From assembly GCA_035772405.1 (NCBI GenBank), contig JAYKKM010000263.1:4985001-5049000 (forward strand): a stretch of 64,000 nucleotides of DNA, read 5' to 3'. The DNA comes from Chrysogorgia sp. JL179-B06 (Eukaryota; Cnidaria; Anthozoa; Scleralcyonacea; Chrysogorgiidae). The notes beneath the pieces were generated by a model, which was not told the DNA's origin, ran no database searches, and saw only the letters and a program-made list of their open reading frames with translations. The translations under genes and the position numbers were made by a program. Positions 1-11,378 of the stretch are shown one piece after another (position 1 is the first letter of the stretch; the number at the start of each line of letters is the position of its first letter).

Positions 1-510
1 TTTTGTGCCAACTGGAGAGATTTTATCTAGTAAGACCTGCAAGTACACAGTATAAAAGCAAAATTATTTTAATAACACTGCAGTCTACAATACAAATAAT
101 GAAAAATTAGGCCCCCCAGCCCAGCCGCCAATTTGGTGATGCTTTGTTGGCAGTACTGCGATGGTTCCCCACAATTTTCACGTGGGGTACGGTGTTCCTC
201 TGACCAAATGTAGGGAGCACTGCCCCTGTCAAACATCAAATGTGGTTGAATCAAACGTTGTGCTGATATGGCATTTGTTTATATATTCGTTTATATTGCA
301 AAACTAATTTAAACAATGTAGTGACTATGCCAATTTTACTTTCATGACCAGTGGCCACACCATTTGAATTTGATGAGCATTTCTCCACTTCTGAAATTAG
401 TCCTGATTCTTGTATCAGCTTAACAAAATTATAGAAACATTGGCATTTAGTCATTGCTGCCATTTTCCAAATCTTCCACTCTTGCTCTTTCTATTTGAAA
501 ATAAAATAAT
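1..510. other. Left edge, no supported gene
   Basis: Short open frames occur on the minus strand (69-254 and 251-463), but neither has a convincing start, splice sites or recognisable domain. The second reads like protein (a start after AAA, then a mixed sequence) and could be an exon. I do not call it. Confidence 0.3.
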
Positions 511-714
511 CATAGGCGGATCTAGGGGTGGGGTAAATGGGGTGCGCACCCCCCAGTGAAAATTAGCATCCCCCAGAAAAAGTCAGCATCAACCAGTGTA
601 TATTAAAATTTTCATGATTTATGGCATTTTTGACATAATTTAAGGTGGTGGATGGGTGCACCCCCTCTGAAAAATCTGCACCCCCTCTATCAGATGAGCC
701 TGGATCCACACCTA
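511..714. mobile_element. hAT-type MITE with 8-bp target duplication
   Basis: A 204-bp non-coding element. The left end reads CATAGGCGGATCTAGG and the right end, reverse-complemented, TAGGTGTGGATCCAGG, so the termini are imperfect inverted repeats of the GGATC type common on hAT MITEs. AAAATAAT lies on both sides (503-510 and 715-722). Eight-bp duplications are typical of hAT elements. The interior has runs of C and G and GGGTGCACCCC-like inverted pieces. Confidence 0.7.
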
Positions 715-769
715 AAAATAATATTAGTACCATGTTCCTCAGAGTAATATCCACTATAATTACCTCACT

Positions 770-1018
770 TTAAGTAACCATTACTGATTTTTTGGCACAA
801 TCTGGTGTAGAATATGCCGAGCCTGTAAAAACATTCTTATTGCCATTGGATGATGCAGCCGTTGTTTTCTTCAATTCATTTATTGACTTTTGCAATAAAA
901 ACATTTGTTTCACATCAGAAATATCCTTTTCAATTTTGCCAATCTTACTTACGTAGCGATATAACTCGGAAAAAAGCCACAGTGTTGCCTGTGGAGGAGG
1001 CTGGGTGAAGGTAGTCAT
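770..1018 (-). CDS. Exon-like ORF, coiled-coil-like segment
   Basis: An 82-residue frame from the ATG at 1018. I recognise no family. It begins MTTFTQPPPQATLWLF, has a heptad-like stretch rich in K, I, E and L (KIGKIEKDISDVKQ) and ends in a Ser/Asn-rich part. Residue use looks like real protein. A possible splice donor (GTAATG) lies just before the stop, so this may be a first exon whose downstream exons were displaced by the MITE at 511-714. Alternatively it is a chance frame. Confidence 0.3.
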   Translation of the reverse strand: MTTFTQPPPQATLWLFSELYRYVSKIGKIEKDISDVKQMFLLQKSINELKKTTAASSNGNKNVFTGSAYSTPDCAKKSVMVT

Positions 1019-1110
1019 AATTATGGTACTATCCAATAAATATTTATAAAAAAATGATCTGATTGGAATTTACATTGACCTTCATCATTGTACAATTATG
1101 CACCATTGTC

Positions 1111-1162
1111 CCCTCGCCCGGCGCGAAGCGCCGGCCGAAGGCCGAAGGCCTGAGGGCGAGGG
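1111..1162. repeat. GC-rich palindrome
   Basis: CCCTCGCCC (1111-1119) pairs with GGGCGAGGG (1154-1162), with inner CCGG/GGCC and GGCCGAAGGCC repeats. It is a very GC-rich hairpin inside AT-rich DNA. From 1163 to 2277 I see no gene. Confidence 0.6.
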
Positions 1163-2277
1163 TTATAATATCGACCGGCGTTTAGTCCCTTATCACGCGA
1201 GAGATCCAAGCGGATCCCTATCTCGAAAGTAGTTTAATTTTATATATATATTGAAGATCAACGGCCCATGCGCGGCATCGGAAAATTTGGCCCTGGTAAC
1301 TAGATATGGTAAATAATAAATATCTGCATTTGAATTCGTGTTTTGTCGGGTTATACGGTGAATGAAGATTTGAGTTCAAAAAGATCGTGAAAAGGCAGTG
1401 AAAATGCAATATATCGTCGTCCGAAGATGTCAAGTTCGTAAATCAAGTTCGTAAATCAAGTTTTATACGTGGCGTCAAAACTAAAGGTAAACCCGTTTTC
1501 GGTTTTTTAAACCTGTTAGTCAGTTACAAAGATAGTTTTGCAAACATGTCCGAGTATGTTATTCAGGCTTTTATTTGATGTATAGCATGATATTCTTGCG
1601 TTAGTAGTTAGTAATTCTTGCGTTTAGGGTTAGTGATTATTTGAATTTCGGTTTGTTGATATATCGAGAAAGCGCCAATCAGACATCACAAAATCACTCT
1701 TTGCAGGGCTTTCGCTCAAAATTGAATAGTCCTTACATAAGATATACCAATAAATTATGTGCTTTATTATAATATTGCAGAATAACAAATGTTAATACAA
1801 ATTTTGAATGGCAGATTTTATACTTTTATTTAAATTATCCATCACCATTGTTTCACTCGGTCACTTTGCAACCCCATCCACAATGGAATAATTGCAATAC
1901 TTGATAATTAGCTATATAGTGAGTACCAGTACTGGTGGTAAGGATGTAAAAAAGTACAGATTATAGCTGTATTTATACTGCAAGTCTATAGGACTAGGCC
2001 TGGCTTACATTTTACTCACTTTAATAGTGTAAACATATACCATACTGGCTATAACAATCAGCATTTATGCTCATCTGATATTATGGCATATGCCCTTCTG
2101 GCCAATGGCTTAGTGTGTCTGTTTAATTTCACCTTTGTCCTGGATAGTAGGCCTGGACAGTGCCAGTCCTACGCTTTCAATGTATATTTTACACAGCTTT
2201 TGAAGGATAAATACTGTATAATGTATAATTGGGTAGGTTAACACTCACTGTGTCAGGGGAACATGTTAGGATTAAAC

Positions 2278-2342
2278 TAGCCTGCGAGCCGGCTCTCCGC
2301 GGGTTGGGGGAGGGCGGCTGGGGGAGGGGAGGTCGCAGGCTA
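2278..2342. repeat. 65-bp GC-rich inverted-repeat element
   Basis: It starts TAGCCTGCGA and ends with the exact complement TCGCAGGCTA, enclosing a G-rich stretch (GGGGGAGGG). The first bases resemble the end of the transposon at 4770 (TAGCCTGTG), so it may be a tiny deletion derivative, but I see no target duplication. Confidence 0.4.
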
Positions 2343-2611
2343 TTTCATCCTGAATTAATATATATATATTGGTGAAATAATTAGATAAAGCAATATCGTT
2401 CTTTGTTGGTTTTTTTGGGCTTTTGTCATTTCAATTTTTGAAATTGTGTTACCGGTACTTGAATACCATTGAAATACTGGTACATGAATGTGCATAATTA
2501 TATAATATTAATAAAAGTTAAGAAACAGAAGTCTTCTAAAAGAATAAAAGGTTTATCAGACTTATCAATTTGGTCTAGGATAAATAGGTATGGAATCTTT
2601 TGGTATCTGCT

Positions 2612-2725
2612 ACAATAAGGAACATGCAGATTACATTATTACAGTAGGGTACATGTATCTGCTTATACTGACAATTAGACAATAAGGAACATGCAGATTA
2701 CATTATTACAGTAGGGTACATGTAT
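2612..2725 (+). repeat. 47-bp direct repeat, two copies
   Basis: The segment beginning ACAATAAGGAACATGCAG occurs at 2612-2658 and again at 2679-2725, apparently identical, separated by 20 bp. Confidence 0.8.
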
Positions 2726-2891
2726 GTACAAGGTTATGCAGTCTCGTGAATACAATTGTACTTTGAGTAAAATTATGAGTATGCCACTGTTACGGTACTG
2801 TAAACATGCATGTTGAAATTTGTTATTAAAAGCATAACTGACATAATTAACTTTAATTATGTAATATATAATTAATAAAATTATTATTTAA

Positions 2892-3674
2892 AGTGCCTAT
2901 GACATGAAAATTAAGTTTATCTTATTTGAAAGAACTCTTAAAATAATTAAGAATATCAATTTAAAGCTTTTCCATATTTCACTTAGTTCGTGAGATATTT
3001 AGACTTATATGATATTCAAATGAGATGATCTATGACGTCACAAGTTGTGCAATAATTTTAACATATTGGAATATCGTGTATATCTTTAAGATTATTGAAC
3101 GAAATCACTTGAAACTTTGCATGTCGATACAGACCACTAAACGGAATAAGATCGTTCAAGTTTTAATGTTACAACAGTAATAGTATAGTTCCCAGACCAC
3201 TACGTCTCTTTGAAAAAAATCTTCGTTTTCTAACATAGTAGGCTTTGCACCAACGTCAAACTTCAGTTTCAAATTAGTTAAGTTAGTGCAAATCTACTCA
3301 ACCAGTACCAATTCGAAAATGTTTCCCACCGAAAAGAAAACAAATCATTTTGTTTTGAAAATCAAGAGGTCTGGAATCTAATCATTTACCATGGCGACCA
3401 TAAAACTAAAACTATGTTCTCCAGTTTAGTGGTCTGTATGCACAATCAAAGTTCCAAGTGATTTCCTTCAATAATCTTAAAGATATATGCGCTTTTCAAT
3501 ATGTTAAAATGTTGTGCACAACTTGTGACGTCATAAATCATCTCATTTGAATATCATATAAGTCTAAATAACTCCACAACTAAGTGAAATATGGAAAAGC
3601 TGTAAATTGATTTTCTTAATTATTTTAGTAGTTCTTTTAAATAAGATGAACCAAATTTTCATATCATAGGCACT
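2892..3674. mobile_element. TTAA-flanked foldback MITE, copy 1
   Basis: A 783-bp non-coding element whose arms are inverted copies roughly 300 bp long. It begins AGTGCCTATGACATGAAAA, the right end is the complement, and TTAA sits at 2888-2891 and 3675-3678. Each arm contains a TGACGTCA core and a CTTATTTGAAAGAACT-like block shared with the elements at 19764 and 46393. TTAA duplications are known for piggyBac and Kolobok transposons. No ORF. Confidence 0.8.
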
Positions 3675-3678
3675 TTAA

Positions 3679-4534
3679 ATTAATAATTATTAAAATTAAT
3701 TATTAATTTCAATAATCAATAATTACACAATTGGTTTCCAACCCTGCCTGCGAGACAATTGTGTTGGCAGACTTTCCCACTTGGGTTCTGTTCAGTACAC
3801 TACCCACAAATTGCACCCAAAAATAAGCAGTTTGAAAATCTGTTCAGTTTGGCAATATTAAAGCCTCAAACAGTAAGTGGGCGAGGGGTTGTTGCGTACA
3901 CGTATTTCTAGTAGTACTCTAAACTAGAACTAGTATCACACTCTTTAGTCTTTGAGCTTATACACACATGTAACATATAAATTCCGATCAGACCGTTTCT
4001 ATATGAATATTTAATGAACAGTTTATCTTCGCCTAAAACTAGAGTAAACAGACATTTCGAAAAAATCAGTTACATATACAACATGTTGGACAACTCATTT
4101 CCTAAAATGTTTTATTATCTTGGAACTTACCCTTTAAAGAAGTAATACGAAAAACCAAAAGTAGCCACTAGTTACTTTTTGCATTCTCAATACGAAATAA
4201 CATCTGGGATGATCGACAGCTGGGTTTATTATACCCTCACATATAATCCACCAATCAACTGTCTCTATTAGCATCATGTGGCAGCCCAATATTTTACGAT
4301 GTATGGCAGCTACCTTTGGACTGTTTACACGTGCTGTTCACATGCAAAGCAACGTCACTCGCGTGCCTTTTATCTAAATCGAAATTTCATTGGTTGAAGT
4401 ACTTTCTCGCGGAACGTGATGTGTTTTTTCGAGTTTTTTATAATTCTTTTTGATGACCAGCAACCTTTTGACTGTTTACGTGTGCGCAGAAACATCTTTA
4501 TATGTTAAGATATTTTGTTCGATTTATAAAACAC
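3679..4534. other. Intergenic, nothing recognised
   Basis: AT-rich DNA without a convincing ORF or repeat structure. Confidence 0.5.
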
Positions 4535-4670
4535 CTATTGGATTCATCGCCCAATATTACAAAATATTTAAGTCTCGATTTGCAATATTAGGCTCGACCT
4601 TCGGTCTTGCCTACTATTGAATTCTCGACTTAAATATTTTGTAATATTGGGCTCAAAGGAATCCAATAAG
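4535..4670. mobile_element. Foldback MITE of about 136 bp
   Basis: The left arm starts CTATTGGATTCATCGCCC and the right arm is its near complement ending GGAATCCAATAAG. Both contain CAATATTACAAAATATTT. About 43 bp of each arm pairs around a short loop with CGACC/GGTC. No clear target duplication was seen. Confidence 0.6.
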
Positions 4671-4769
4671 TAACAATGGTTGACCAACTACTAATCGACA
4701 ATTGTATAATAGTTGAGGGAAATGGATGTGACAGTTGCCGCGAACTAGAGGGCATATTACGAGGTAAAT

Positions 4770-4873
4770 TAGCCTGTGTACAGCCGCTCTCTCACTCACC
4801 CCTGCGGGAAAATCGGGAGAGAGGGTCTGTGAGATGAATGCGATAATCGTGTTCCGGTCACGTGGATTTTCCA
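4770..4873 (+). repeat. Left terminal inverted repeat, 104 bp
   Basis: Identical in complement to 10823-10926. Its inner 12 bp lie inside the helicase reading frame. The 9-bp target duplication is at 4761-4769. Confidence 0.93.
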
Positions 4874-6343
4874 TACCGCAAGTATCTTGTTACCATAGTC
4901 GTTGATGAAGCCCATTGGATCAGTCAGTGGGGGTTACCTGGCGCCAGCAAGTATGCGTCTATTCCTTTTAGAATATGGTATTCAAACCTTGGTGAATTGA
5001 GCTCCCTAATTTCCAGTACTGTTCCATCCTTAGTGCTAACTGCAACTGCTACAAATGCCACCAAAAGAGATATATTCAGAACCCTTAATTTAAACAGAAA
5101 CTCTATTGTTGTCATCGAAAGAAGCCCAGAGAAGTCGAATATTTACTTTGATGTTCAGTATGTTGATAAGAAAACTCCTCTTGCCACAACATTCAATAAG
5201 GTAATTGAAGAGGTAAGAAGAAATAAAGCTTTATCAACTAGAACGATGATATTTTGTCAGACGAGAAAGCAATGTGCTTTGGTATACAATTCTTTTAAAG
5301 AAAGTCTTGAAGCTGATTTTTATCTTGATGAAAAGCCAAACCCTAAAGAGAGGCTTGTGGAAATGTATCATGCTGGAACACCAAACTCTGTGAAGAAACA
5401 TGTTCTGGAGAACATATGTGTAGCTGAAGGTCACATAAGAGTGATAGTATGTACTGTAGCTTTTGGCATGGGAGTGGATATTAAAGGGGTTTGTCACATA
5501 ATTCATTTTGGACCATCCAAAAATATTGAATGTTATATTCAAGAATGTGGTAGAGCTGGAAGGGATGGGCAACCAAGTGTATGTATGCTGCTTTATAATG
5601 GTTTAATGGCAGCCAGAGTCAAAGACGATATTAAAGATTATATTGAAACAGACACACGATGCAGAAGAGAACAAATTTTTCAACATTTCCCTGGTAAATT
5701 TACTTCGCACAAGGACTTAAAGAAACATGACTGCTGTGAAGTATGTGCCAAAACCTGTAGCTGTGGACATGGTGGATGTACCAAAGTTAATGAAATGGAA
5801 CCATCAATACCATGTAAATCTGACACTCCATTATTTTATAGAGTCAGATCAGTGAATGACGAGCAGATGAATAGTCTAAGGAATTACCTCCAAGCATACA
5901 TGAAAGAATGGATTTCCAAATGTTCTACAGGTGCAATAGTGTTGTCCAGTATTCTTTTTGAATTTTCAACGTTTCAAATTCATCAGGTCATAGAGAATTG
6001 TGATAAGATCAAAACACTGAAGCAGGTGGAACATTTTGTTGAGGTATGGAGAAAAGAACACAGTATATCTATTCTTATAGCATTAAATCGTGTATTTGGT
6101 GACATAGATGGCAAAGAAATGATAACAGAAGAAATACCTTCGGATGATCTTGAACTGGATAATATTCAACAGGAATGGGATGAGTTAAGGGATGATTCTG
6201 AACTCAACATATTTTCTGAGAGTGATCTTATGGACATTGACATACAGTTAGATGACACAGATAATTCTGGTAATTATAACATAAGTGCTAACAACAGTTT
6301 GATTGAAAAACTTTTATGTTTCCCAAATAACAATATTACATAG
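4862..6343 (+). CDS. RecQ-type DNA helicase, N-terminus missing
   Basis: An open frame of 493 codons for the rear part of a superfamily 2 RecQ-type ATP-dependent helicase. It starts almost at motif II (VVDEAHW, residues 13-19) and runs through motif III (LTATAT, 59-64), motif IV (MIFCQTRKQ), motif V (TVAFGMGVDIKGV) and motif VI (QECGRAGRDG). A cysteine cluster (CCEVCAKTCSCGHGGC) follows, like the RecQ zinc module. No ATG exists: the frame opens after a TAA at 4844-4846 inside the TIR, and the first codon is GTG. Motif I (Walker A) and about 100 or more residues are absent, so ATPase activity is unlikely. The C-terminus is acidic. The gene points inward, towards the transposase. Confidence 0.85.
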   Translation: MDFPYRKYLVTIVVDEAHWISQWGLPGASKYASIPFRIWYSNLGELSSLISSTVPSLVLTATATNATKRDIFRTLNLNRNSIVVIERSPEKSNIYFDVQYVDKKTPLATTFNKVIEEVRRNKALSTRTMIFCQTRKQCALVYNSFKESLEADFYLDEKPNPKERLVEMYHAGTPNSVKKHVLENICVAEGHIRVIVCTVAFGMGVDIKGVCHIIHFGPSKNIECYIQECGRAGRDGQPSVCMLLYNGLMAARVKDDIKDYIETDTRCRREQIFQHFPGKFTSHKDLKKHDCCEVCAKTCSCGHGGCTKVNEMEPSIPCKSDTPLFYRVRSVNDEQMNSLRNYLQAYMKEWISKCSTGAIVLSSILFEFSTFQIHQVIENCDKIKTLKQVEHFVEVWRKEHSISILIALNRVFGDIDGKEMITEEIPSDDLELDNIQQEWDELRDDSELNIFSESDLMDIDIQLDDTDNSGNYNISANNSLIEKLLCFPNNNIT

Positions 6344-6370
6344 TTTCCCAAATAACAATATTAAATATAC

Positions 6371-6550
6371 ATGTCATATCAGGGCTCGAAATAGAAAATT
6401 ATGGCCTGCCATTTTTATATTTTGTTGGCAGACCAAATAAATTATGGACCTGCCATTTCTTATATTTGAACTGCCATTTCTGAAATTTCACCTGCCAAAT
6501 TTCACCTGCCAAATTTCACCTGCCATTTGGCAGGTAGCAGGCGCTACTGT
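6371..6550 (+). repeat. Short CCTGCCA-type repeat block
   Basis: Downstream of the helicase, CCTGCCATTT / CACCTGCCAAATTT units occur six or more times and end in an inverted copy (TGGCAGGT). It may belong to the helicase 3' region or be a later insertion. The rest of 6550-7049 is AT-rich with no gene. Confidence 0.5.
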
Positions 6551-7049
6551 ATTTTGATCCCTGAGTATGTCCCCTCGTATAACATTAACTTAAATGTAAA
6601 TAATACATGTATAGTATATATAAAGTAATTGAATTAACAATTATTTTAATATGAACACTGTTATATTATTATAATGTAATCATATATAATGTAATTATAC
6701 ATTCTACTGTACCACTATTACCATAATTAGCCGAAAAAATCCTTTTTCATAATAATATATGTTGAAAATATAAATATTGTTCATCTATGCTTTAAAAAGC
6801 ATATAATTATTCATATATTGTCAATTTTAAATGGTAACCAATCCTTTCTCTGTTATTGAAATGTCTTAAATGTCCTGGTGCTTATAATCCTTGTAGTTGT
6901 GGTATCACTCTTATCATATGTCATTGCTATATAATATAGTTGTACATATTATTTAGATATTAAGAATATTTACATATGCTGTTTGCTACTGCAAGCAAAT
7001 TATCAACAATAAACATTAACAACTGAAAGGCAAACTTTTTTGCTAGTTT

Positions 7050-10000
7050 CTAACGTGCTTTCTTTCTTGATACAATGTTCTTTTTGTGCTTGTTAATCCA
7101 CTTAAAAAAGTTCTGAAGATTAAAGTTTTCTAAAATACTTGATTTACAATCATTATAGTGTGAATATTTACGACCTGGTGTAAAAGTAAATGCTTTTTGT
7201 GTCATAAGTTCTTCCAAGACTTTATGCAAATCTGGAATAATAGATGTCTGATAGTGTTTCCCTGATTTGCTAATCATGACACTGTCTGTCAAAGTTCTCC
7301 AGAACAGCTCGTGTGATATCCACTGCTTTACAGTATCGATCAACGGCCTTTGTATTTGCAGCATTAGGGCCTAGTTTTCTTGCCACTTCCTTTAACAGTC
7401 GGTTTATGAATTCTAAACTTAAGTCAAGGGGAATGTTGTTTCCTAAGCCAGACTTATTACAAGCAAACCTATTCCATATTAATCTATGGGTGTCCTGTGG
7501 TGATAACAATACATTTATTTGTAAAAACATATGCAGTGCCTCAAGGGCATATTTTGGACTTCCAGAGTCATTCCACAGGTAAGGCAATTGAAATTTCCAA
7601 CATCTGATTACTCTTTTCCCATCACCCTCTTTTATGGCATCAAATAAATTAACAATTATCATAGCATATTCTAGAAAAGAACATTGATAATTGTACATAT
7701 CATCATTCTCTATTTCTTCTGACACATTGGTTTGTGGAATTTCATCTGATCGATGACTTTCCACATAATTTATCACTGTGTCATTGTGGGTAGATTCGTG
7801 GTCCTTCTTTCTTTTACCATCATGGGCAAAAGTCTTTTCACAGCCATTGAATCTACACTTGAATCTTCCACCCTCAGTTTTATCCTTTTGTATTGTTTCA
7901 GGATGTTCAGTGGACATTACTTTCTGGATGAGTGCTTGGACTTCTTCGTTTCTGAGAACATACTTATCTACAACACATGCAGCAATTCTTCTTAGGCAAG
8001 CCTTTTGTTGAACAGTTCCATATTCCCTGACATTGGAAGGTACAAGGCTGTTGTTATCTGGAATATCAGAAATAGATTTCATTCCAAGTATTTCCATTGC
8101 ACCAGACAAAAGCCTTGCATTCACTTCCAGTCCAAAGAATTTCCTACAAGGATTGACAGCACCATCAACATCTGCCTTCACATTTCTGCGGTTTATCAAG
8201 TTCCTATCACTGTATAGGGTGCACTTGTCAGCAGATGAAACAGTAATGTAGAAGTTTTTGAAAGCTATCTTTAATGAAAATATAAATAATAACTGGTGAG
8301 CGATTGTACTGTAATTTATTAGTATACTACTTCCATGCAAATTAATGATTAAAATTAATAAAATCACATTTTCTCACTGACCTTGAGAAATTTATTTCCG
8401 GCATGCCAGTCTGCAATTTCTAGATGTATCCCCTCTAGTCTCTCTTCTGCTGTAAATCCATTAGAAATTTCAAATAATGCATTTACCCCTCTCTCAACTG
8501 AAAGCTGATCTGCAACAAAACCTTGACTTGAATAGATTCTTTTGCCATCTCTGGTGTGGTAAGGAACATACTTATGTAATGCAGTAAGTACTTGTTGGAT
8601 ACCATCTGAATCATTTTCATTGTGGTATAGCATTCCTAAAAAATTCTAAAAAATATATAAAATCAAGTACAGTTAATATGTTTTGTAACATGTAAAATTT
8701 TGCTTATAATAATTGTTATTATTTATGTTATAATAAATTGCTTATACTGATTGCTTAAAACCATACCATTTTCGACTTCTGGGCCATTTCTCTTGTAAAC
8801 TGGTGAGGTATGTGTCTTACCACATGGGGCTTTAGAAATTCTAAGCAGGGCAGGTCAACAATCACTTTTTCAGTTAATGAAATATAGTTTTCCCTTTGTA
8901 ATTGGTGTTCTAAATGATTTGGAAGGCAAAAACAATTTTCCATTGATGAAAGTTTTTCCTCTGGAGGCTTTTCATTTGACAAAGTGGCATGAACTCTATT
9001 TTCTACAGCCACATGGGTAACCCAATGTTTGTCAACATTTTGGTGGTATTCTGTCATCCCATGCACTTTTTGTATAAAGTCAAAATTGTCAAATACAATC
9101 TTTCTTCCTTTGTGGTCATTTGGTAATTCCTCATACAGTGCTGAACATGGTTGTCCTATCCTGTTCCTGTAGATGTTCCCTGGTGTTGTATCTCTAGTTG
9201 CTTACATTCCTTGCTTACTCCATTCTTTACAATACCATCAAAATTTTCCCCAAAATCATCCATCTTCTTATAATAATAAGAATTGGAAGTAGTAACTCTC
9301 AGAGATCCCAGTCGACAAAGTGTGCCCTGAAAAAGTAAAATTTTAAGAATGTTATAGTCATACAATAACCAATGTTTACACATGGTATCTGATTGGTGCA
9401 AGGAATTGACTTAGGGACACCAACAATACCCTGGTACCGGTATGACCACACAATCAACATTAACACACTGTATTGGCGGCTAACAATGACAAGGTATGTA
9501 TGGTAAACAAAAATGTTAAATTATAAACATCTAAAATTAAGCAACCTCATAATCCATATCATATTAAGTCTACTGTATAGAATAGGAGTATAACATTATT
9601 TACAAATATTTTTATTTAAGATATTCCATTATTTGTTTTCTTGTCAATATACGAGAAATTTATTATGTAAGATTTCAAATAGATGGCATTAAAATTACAT
9701 ATACTCACAACTAATCCAGAATGATAGAGGACAATAGAATTTATGAGCTGCAATGTATTCATATGGGGTGAGCGGTTTTTCAAGACAACTGCTGCAGACA
9801 TACAAACAGAAGTTTTCCAATACGAGTCGTCGTTCTCATTTCTCCTACTTTTTCGTAAACTTGCAGTCCACAACACTGCATTGAGTAATAGTGTCTTTGC
9901 TTCAAGTTCCTTGTTCAACGTGTCAAATGAAAACTTTTCGATGTCGTTCTTTGTTGGCGACCTAAGACAACTGTTAGTTTTCGCAGAACAGAACGCACTA

Positions 10001-10683
10001 CACTCTTTATCTACATCTTTAAGGAATAGTTGTTGAACGTGGCTTTTCAAGAAGGGATTTTTCCAAACAGATGTAGCTATTTGCTTATATGTTCCGCGAC
10101 ATAACATTTTCCCAAGTGATTGCAGGCTTTCATCCAACTTGTTTACCTTTGTTTTGCTTGGCCATTCGACTTTCACTTCCACCGTCGTTGTCTTCTGGAC
10201 AGGACTGTTTTGTAAATTATCAAATGGTTGTGTTTGAACACGAAGAAAAATAGGTGAAACCCTTGAAGGAATCGGATGATTTAATGATCTTTTATACGGG
10301 GTAGATGATATTGAGCTCGATGTCGATGGATAACCAGGTGGCGAATATTTGTCAGTTGCTACATGACTCTTATTTCTTATTTGAACAGCGTTTTCGTCCA
10401 GAACAATCTTTTTTACCGGAGTAATGTATTTTGTTCCTTCGTCCTTCTTGGAGAGATAAGCCTGTTTTATAATATAATTCAAACGTTGTAAGTTATCTAG
10501 AAGTCCTCTTCGCTTCTTCAACGATTGAACGCAGTTTCAACAAATGTAATGCGCGTTTTCAATGTCGACTTCAAATTCAAGGGACAACAATTCCTCAGAG
10601 ACTTTAAATTCTGAACGTCCAAATATAAGATTTTTCTCTTGATTTTTCTTAATTTCGATACAGCACAAAACGCACAAGCTCAT
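7050..10683 (-). pseudogene. DUF6589-type transposase gene, four exons, disrupted
   Basis: Probable exons 10683-9709, 9326-8767, 8635-8382 and 8268-7050, joined by consensus sites (donors GTGAGT, GTATGG and GTCAGT; acceptors TTTTCAG, TTTTTTAG and ATTAAAG). The first exon holds a C-x2-C pair (CVLC) and a second pair before KKRRGLL, a likely zinc knuckle. Later exons give VFDNFDF, VADQLSVERG and ADWHAGNKFLK, acidic positions conserved in this family and candidates for catalysis, then a C2H2 finger (CRFNGCEKTF, H-x3-H) and the DUF6589 block (RVIRCWKFQLPYL). Lesions: TGA at 10537-10539 inside the second Cys pair, a frame break near 9170 and another near 7278. No active product is expected from this copy. 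Confidence 0.8.
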
Positions 10684-10822
10684 GACAACAGGTAAATATA
10701 GTCAGGGGAAAGTCCTTAATACATATAACAACACGCGCCATTTATAACCAATCAAATCTATTGATTTGTAATAAATTAAAATAATACTACGACGACCAAT
10801 GAGATTTGTTTCCACATATCCG

Positions 10823-10926
10823 TGGAAAATCCACGTGACCGGAACACGATTATCGCATTCATCTCACAGACCCTCTCTCCCGATTTTCCCGCAGGGGTGA
10901 GTGAGAGAGCGGCTGTACACAGGCTA
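10823..10926 (-). repeat. Right terminal inverted repeat, 104 bp
   Basis: Perfect complement of 4770-4873, followed by the 9-bp target duplication GAGGTAAAT at 10927-10935. The transposase start codon lies 140 bp inside it, so the promoter of that gene is probably in or next to this repeat. Confidence 0.93.
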
Positions 10927-11378
10927 GAGGTAAATATGAACTACCAGAAAAGGTTAGAGTTATATTTGTCATTTTGATTTCCTTTGTCCTTACTTTTAGA
11001 ACTCCCATCATTCTATACAGTACAGCAGAAACAAGAAAGGGTTAATGACCATAACCGAGGTCACTTAGTTCATGATTGTGGAGGTTTTATTATAATGATA
11101 TCGAAATATTTATCGAGAACTATTTTGATTAAATTTGTTTTTTAGTCTTTTCTCTCGTATGAGTGCGTATGAGGTTTTGAACTAGAGAACTACATGGCAA
11201 TCTTTTAAATTTTGCCGTTCTGACACCAGATATTTTAGTTTGGATCACCTGATCTTTAGCTGATTAGATTTGACACCCGACGTTTCAGACTCATATTTTC
11301 GGACTCGTGACGCCTTCACGTAATTTTTGTTTGGGACTTTACTTGTTGCATATTGCTCTTCAGCAATCAGCCTGGAGG

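Larger units (their letters stand above)
4770..10926. mobile_element. DNA transposon encoding RecQ-type helicase and DUF6589-type transposase
   Basis: A 6157-bp element. The ends are inverted repeats of 104 bp (4770-4873 and 10823-10926) that I read as identical at every position, beginning TAGCCTGTGTACAGCC. GAGGTAAAT is duplicated outside them (4761-4769 and 10927-10935), a 9-bp target duplication. Two genes converge inside: a RecQ-type helicase on + and a spliced transposase on -. I recall the Academ superfamily (the AcademH type) having a helicase, but Academ is usually described with 3-4-bp duplications, so the superfamily stays open. Perfect ends with damaged genes suggest recent mobilisation in trans. 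Confidence 0.88.

Noticed and set aside
4653..4874. Minus-strand ORF across the left TIR
   Set aside because: It crosses the element boundary and has no matching protein; a chance frame.
7270..8367. A 365-codon minus-strand frame with its own N-terminus
   Set aside because: The first 33 or so codons are intron. The exon starts at 8268; it is part of the DUF6589 gene.
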